A stretch of DNA of 64,000 nucleotides. Source: Sphaerosporella brunnea. Lineage: Eukaryota > Ascomycota > Pezizomycetes > Pezizales > Pyronemataceae. The position numbers and the translations under genes were made by a program. This document shows, piece by piece, positions 56,798-64,000 of the stretch. The stretch covers positions 1 to 64,000 of the forward strand of contig VXIS01000263.1 in the NCBI GenBank assembly GCA_008704415.1, in the 5' to 3' direction. Under the pieces are notes generated by a model. That model saw only the letters and a list, made by a program, of their open reading frames with translations, did no database searches and was not told the DNA's origin. Every line of letters starts with the position of its first letter. Positions within the stretch are counted from its first letter, which is position 1.

Positions 56798-57233
56798 TCA
56801 CGCCTCCTCCTCCTCGTCATCGGCCATATAGGCTTCGTCGTCCTTGTTCTCCTCCACCTTCTCCATCTCAGCCTGGCTCCTAAACAGCTTCCAAGCATCG
56901 ATGTGTCTGGCCACCTTCCAATGAGTCCGTCTCAACAGACGGGCCTTGGGGTTGGCCGGGGCTTTGGTCACGCCGTCTGGAAGTAGGCGTTAGCGGTCCA
57001 ACCAAACCAGATAATTTCCTACTGACGGGAAGGTACTCACAAAAGTCGCTCGGCTTGTCAGACATGGCCACAATGGCCTTCTTTCTGATCTTCTTGACGC
57101 AGTTTTCGGTGCGGCGGGTCTTGGGGCGCGAGTGCCACATGCCGCGGGCCTTGAGCTTCTGCTGGCGCTTGTGCTCGGCCCAAGCGCGGGCGTGGGCTTG
57201 ATGGTTCTCGTAGAAAGTCGAGATGTATAACAT
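56798..57233 (-). CDS. Small basic/acidic protein, tandem family member 1, intact (right)
   Basis: Mirror copy of 46709-47144: exons 57233-57041 and 56976-56798, 123 residues, same sequence. The A run just past the stop is 10 long here against 11 T on the left. The TATAAAA box mirrors at 57292-57298. Confidence 0.7.
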
Positions 57234-57291
57234 TGTAGTTGTAGGAGGCAGTGGTCGATGATAGCAAAGAACTGTAGCTCCTAAGAGGCAC

Positions 57292-57298
57292 TTTTATA
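57292..57298 (-). promoter_or_regulatory. TATA box of small-protein gene 1 (right)
   Basis: TATAAAA on the minus strand, 59 bases ahead of the ATG at 57233; mirror of 46644-46650. Confidence 0.55.
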
Positions 57299-57649
57299 GG
57301 GGTGATTGGCGGTTGCTATTCATGCTGGTGCTGTGCCGGTGTTGCTATTCAGTCTGGTTATTTTGTTTCTGTTCCCATGGCCGGAGGCAGAACATGAGAC
57401 GTCACTCGGCCAAATCAATTGTTGGGAAGCGCACGATCGGCCAGGTAAGTTCCCTGCTTTTTCAATGTCAGCTAGATCCTTCAAGCACTAATTAACTAGA
57501 ATTGCCAGATGCTCAAGATGAACGAGACTCGCGATAAGTAATAACACTATGACCCAAACTTTGTAACAAGCCGACCGCCTGGGTTCGCAAGAATCAGTAA
57601 GTACAGAGTCTTCCTGGAAGATATACTCACAATATCGAGTATAGCATTT

Positions 57650-57943
57650 AGTGTTCTCGATAGCCAGCCAGCCGGGCTGGCTGCGTTGGGCTGCGTTAGG
57701 CTAATCAAAAAGCCAGCTCGGCCGGCTGGCTGTGGGCTGCATGAGCTGTTGTTCGGGTATGAAGAATGGACATCATTGTTGCCTCACTAGTTATCACTCT
57801 GTACCAATTCGCGACTTTTACATTCAAAGATGCAGCCCACAGCCGGGCTTCGTAGCCGGGCTGATCAAACAGCCAGCCCAGCCGGCCCATTTTGGCAGCC
57901 GGGCTGACAGCCCGGGCTTTTTGGGCCGGCTGTTGAGAACACT
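57650..57943 (-). mobile_element. MITE-like GC-rich element (right copy)
   Basis: Mirror copy of 45999-46292, same inverted ends. Confidence 0.6.
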
Positions 57944-58327
57944 GCAGCCAGCCCAGCAATCCATGGCCAGCTTGGCCAGCTGTCGAGAACTCGTGTTGCG
58001 GCGGATTGTATATAAGTACTTCACGCCAATTTCTGGAACAAAATACTCGCCAGAGTGTTTTTCTCAGCTCCTACCGTGCTCGGCATAGTGGTACACTCCG
58101 AGAAGCAGTGCCTAATGCATCTAAAAGTCTGGCGTGGTCACAGTGGAAGTTGCTGGAGACTTGTTTGTGACGCGGATGTACGTGATAGAGCAGCCCTATA
58201 ATCGGCCATTCGACAGTTTTTTGCTTGCGGAACTCAGCGGAAAGTACCTGCTTCGCCAGGAAACCGAAGCGGGTCAAATATAAGGCGTTGACCTCCCCTC
58301 ACCTCCACATACTCCCCACGCACCGCC

Positions 58328-59163
58328 ATGGCCACGCCCACAAGCACGATTGATTGTATGCCTGAATACGTAGTTTGCAATGACAATCTGACCTCCTACG
58401 AAGCTATCATCAGATTCTACAAAGATCTATCCGGCTCGTGGGAGCAGTACCACGCCTCAGCGGGGGCACGCACGATCACGGGCACCAAAGAGGTTCAGGA
58501 CTCCATCTACACACGAAGGCTCATGTCCCGGGAGGTCGCTATCTCAGAAGCTCCACATTGTGCGCTGCTTGTCATTGCGACGAGACTTGGGGGTCCGATG
58601 TGGGTTGGTACGAGGGATGCTGCTCCCTACCGTCGGCATATTGCGAAGAAGCATCCAACGCTACCGTTGATGGTGGAGCAGGAAACGGAGAAAATACGTG
58701 CGGAGGTTTTGGGGCATGGTGGCGCTCTTTCTCCCGCCGCTGCATCCTCTACCCCGACGAAGACCAAAAAGAGGAAGCAGTTGTTCAGACCTACCAAGGG
58801 GAAAAAAAGATGAAGCATACCTCGACATTGTCTGGCCCCGCCTCTACAAAATGCGGCGGAGCTTTCTGGGACTATGATTCCGATGACTCCGAGCCCGACG
58901 CCGTGCCTGTATTATTTCTGCTTCACTGATATTTGTGTTTTTGCCCATCTCTAATAGAATTTTCAGGTGTCAAGCAAGAGGAGGGGGACTTGATGGTGGT
59001 CCCCGACCATGAAGACGAACCGAACCCTTTGGGCGAAATGCTGGCTGAGCTGAATGCGGCACATGATTCTGAGCTTCAGGGATTGAGGGAGGAGAGAGAC
59101 ATGTATAAGCGCAAGTACGAGGTGTTGAGTAAACGGCTGAAGCAGATGACGAAGGGTCTTTGA
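58328..59163 (+). CDS. Unidentified protein with coiled-coil end (right copy; model uncertain)
   Basis: Mirror copy of 44779-45614. First piece 58328-58813 (161 codons, ATG start), second piece about 58974-59163 after the acceptor TTTTCAG. The same G/A run sits at the frame break, so the problem is shared by both arms. Confidence 0.5.
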
Positions 59164-59431
59164 ACGACTTTTCACCTGTTGTTTCATGCTATAATACGGG
59201 AATTCTAGCTGTTTAAGCTGTGGTGATGAGTGCGACCAATTCAATTGTTCGAACCATGGACAAATCACAACTTCTCTCGAATCAACGCGCCGGCCCATTG
59301 GATCAAGCATTTTGACAGTCAATGGTCCAGCATCGAGAAGTCTAGTGCCGCCGTTGGCGCTTCAACGTCATCCAGCTGATCCGCGTCAAACTTCACCCCA
59401 CCACCACCTCTCATCACCGCAAAAAACCCCA

Positions 59432-60341
59432 ATGGAAAGCGGCGAACTACACCACAAGCGGCCGCGGCAGCAGCAGCACCACGGCAGCGCGCGGCCCAAG
59501 CCGGGCCCGCACGACGCCGCACGCGACGCCGAGCTCCTAGCCAGCAACAATCCGTTCATGCCGATGTTCCTGCGCTTCCGCGGCGAGCTGGACGAGCACC
59601 ACGACCGGCGGGAGCGGGTGATAAAAGCGTCGCGCGACATCACTGCGTTGAGCAAGAAGATGATATTCTCTCTGCAGCGGTAACCACACCTGTCTACGTT
59701 TTGCTTTTCCTCCAAGCCCTCGCTGATCGCTTTTAAGTGCGCGGAAAATCGGCGCCCCGCTCCCTCAGCAACTGCTTAAAGAAGTGACCTCGCGCCACGC
59801 AGAGATAAACCGTCAGCTCAGCGGCATCGCGCCAGATCTGCACGAACTGAATGCGCACCGCTACCAACGCAACATCTCCGGCGGGCTGCAGGAGCTGATG
59901 GAGGCGCTCGCGTTCCAGCATTACATCCTAACCGGCACCTTGCTTTCCTACACCGGAGCGCAGAAGCTTATCCCGGACGGGATCGAGCTGACGGTTTCAG
60001 ACTATATCCTGGGAATCTTCGATTTCGTCGGGGAGGCGATGCGGTTCGGGATCACGCTGATTGCGCTGAACGGCGCGGGAGGGGACGGTGGTGGTGGTGA
60101 TGCTGGCAAGATTCTGCTGGATCTGAGGAGGCTGAGAGAGGAGTTTGAGGCGCTGGATACGACTGCCGGAGCAGGTGTCCTGGGAAAGGAAGTCGAGAAG
60201 AAAATGACTGTTATGAAGCAGTGCGTCGAGAAGGTTGAGAACGCGGTCTATGGCGTTATCGTGCGCGGCAGCGAGAAGCCAAAGGGATGGGTCCCCGATC
60301 TGGACTCCCAGCCTCTGCAGATGCACAGCGAGGATGATTAA
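59432..60341 (+). CDS. TSNAX: Translin-associated factor X (TRAX) (right copy)
   Basis: Mirror copy of 43601-44510: exons 59432-59679 and 59738-60341, 283 residues, same sequence and intact. Intron GTAACC...TTTTAAG. A splice acceptor closer to the conserved block (CTCAG at 59768) would break the frame, which is why the upstream one is chosen. Confidence 0.9.
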
Positions 60342-61676
60342 ATTCGATGGGCATTTGCGGCGTTTGGGCGTTTTGGGGGGTGGGATCGGAGCGCTACCAC
60401 ATACATACTTGAGGTCTTCTTTGTGTAATTTGCTTTTTCTTTGCTTCCTTGGGATCTACAGTGCTGGTTGGAAATGCAGCCGAACGCTACCTCAATTGAT
60501 GCCCTCAAAACAATCTCCTTTTTCGGCATTTCCTAAGAAAACACGTTCAGCAGCATTTCCTGTGACAACTTGAACACAGCAATCACCGAACTGATTGCTC
60601 CCCAACGAGCGTCGAAACGTTGGAACCAGATATGTAAATGTTCAATTTTATCCCAATAGATGATCCGTCGAAGTGGCTTCAAACTGAGAAAGGAACCACC
60701 GCTCGATTTTCTGTCTCTTTCTCTCTCTCTCATATTTGGTCGCACCAAAAAATTAGAGGGCACCAGCAACTTTTTTCTGCCTAGAAACGAAAGTGCGAGC
60801 AACTCGCTCTTTGTGGTTGTGGTGTGTTGAGGATATCTAGGTCTCCGAACGGGAATCTTGAAGAAGAATTCTAGGCTGGAGTTATTCCAGAGTACTTAGT
60901 TAGGTACTCTAGCTGTGAAAAAAACGCAATTCTCCTCGTAGGCGGTTGCTCAGAGGAACTCCGCCTTCTATCGACCCAAAGCCTGGCCAGACAGACAGAC
61001 AACAAGAAGAGCCGAGATTGCCGTCGAAAATGTGGATGATTATAAGCCAGCACCCAACAAGAGTACTATCTCACACTATGCAGATCATTGGACCAGAAGA
61101 AGTCGGTAGGGAAGCCGGAATCGCTCCTGGATGGTGCTTGGAAGAAGCCCAGATCGCACTGCCAGGCGTCGCGTAAGAAGGCGCTCAGGCGGATTAGGAT
61201 GTGGGAATTCCTTTCCCTCTTATAGGTCTTGTCCTCTTCCTCCAGAGCTTCAATGGAGGTTTCTTTCCGTGCAGTGACGTTCAACTCTCTTCGGCATACC
61301 GGAGAGCTCCGTGTAGCTCGGCATCGGTGCTCGGTGTTCGGCCGGGGTTGCACCGGATCTAACACTTAGAGGCAGTTCCAGTCGGGCCGGGACGCCAGGT
61401 CTAACACTTAACGGCAGGTCCGCTCAGCAGCCGACGCGGGGGCGGGGGCGAGGCTGTCGGCATCGGCCGTGAAGGCGGTATATAACTCCGTGTTTCTGAA
61501 GTCATTGTGTTTGTCGCTTTTGCCTCTTTAAACCACCGTCAGTTGTTCTGTATGCAGACCACCTGATCCGCTACGTCAGGGCCGCCGCTAACCGAACCGA
61601 GCTGTCACCCACCTCGTGAGAATTCCGGCAACCTCCCACTGCAAAATATTATACCACCAAAACACCCGCGTGCAAG

Positions 61677-63620
<1,944 letters not shown>

Positions 63621-64000
63621 CTTCTTTCTTTCTTTCCTGCTGTAGTTCTTCTCGTATTCTGTAGCCAGAAGAATCAAACCCTTAGCGCAGTAGTAGTTAC
63701 CCAAATAGGTAACCGCCATAAACGCTGCCCTTTCCAAGGCCGCGTCAGCTCGGCACTAATCACCAATCAGTGTGCGCATGTGTGTATATAACCAAAGTAT
63801 ATTTCTTCTTTTTCTTTCCAACTTGCCAATTATCAACCTCCCCTCTCATTCTCCTCGTCTCTTTGTTCTCTTTATTCTACCTCATTGCCATTAACCACCA
63901 CACCCACCCGCCAGCCACACAAACCAACCAGCCAACCGATCCCGAACCAACACAAATCAAATAAAAAAATGGGGTAGTGCTAAACTAAACTAAAAAAGAA

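Noticed and set aside
59762..59768. CTCAG as 3' splice site of the TRAX intron
   Set aside because: It breaks the reading frame by one base; TTTTAAG at 59737 keeps frame and adds a family-like segment.

Overview
The window is nuclear DNA of a filamentous fungus, most likely an ascomycete of the Pezizomycotina. The evidence is compact genes with short introns (about 40-100 bp, CTAAC/CTGAC-like branch sites), a recognisable set of fungal housekeeping genes, and Ty3/gypsy chromodomain retrotransposons. No prokaryotic features, tRNA, rRNA or CRISPR array was recognised.

Region 1 (1-18.1 kb) is a nested transposon block. A remnant LTR (pieces 1234-1261 and 17676-17775, minus) was split by a minus-strand chromovirus, element 1 (1262-17670, 5-bp target duplication TTGAT). 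The right LTR of element 1 is in turn interrupted by a plus-strand chromovirus, element 2 (8692-17494). Element 2 has two nearly identical 1-kb LTRs and intact gag and pol reading frames; element 1 is broken by several single-base frameshifts. The window starts inside another LTR of the element-2 family. About 0.3-kb imperfect direct repeats (541-830, 942-1234, 17841-18133) lie on both sides of the block.

Region 2 (19.7-39.5 kb) is ordinary single-copy gene space: RXT2 (Rpd3L histone deacetylase subunit, minus), a divergent TRAPPC11-type trafficking gene (plus), PRP46/PLRG1 splicing factor (minus), a KH-like fungal protein (minus) and a PMC1-type Ca2+-ATPase (plus). Exon-intron models were built by hand and all keep frame. 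Six of about 20 introns here and in region 3 carry a run of C on the sense strand within about ten bases of the 5' splice site.

Region 3 (39.9 kb to the window end) is the most striking feature: a near-perfect inverted repeat with arms of at least 11.9 kb (39929-51847 and 52096-64000) around a 248-bp unique spacer. Each arm holds P5C dehydrogenase (PUT2), TRAX (translin partner), an unidentified gene pair with a coiled-coil end, a GC-rich MITE-like element, a tandem family of small basic/acidic proteins (one intact copy, one frameshifted, one decayed) and a mitochondrial hot-dog thioesterase next to the spacer. The arm differences I found are all length changes, no substitutions, and one of them frameshifts the right PUT2 copy. 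This is either a very recent inverted duplication or a fold-back assembly/amplification artefact; reads spanning the spacer and the unseen outer end would decide.
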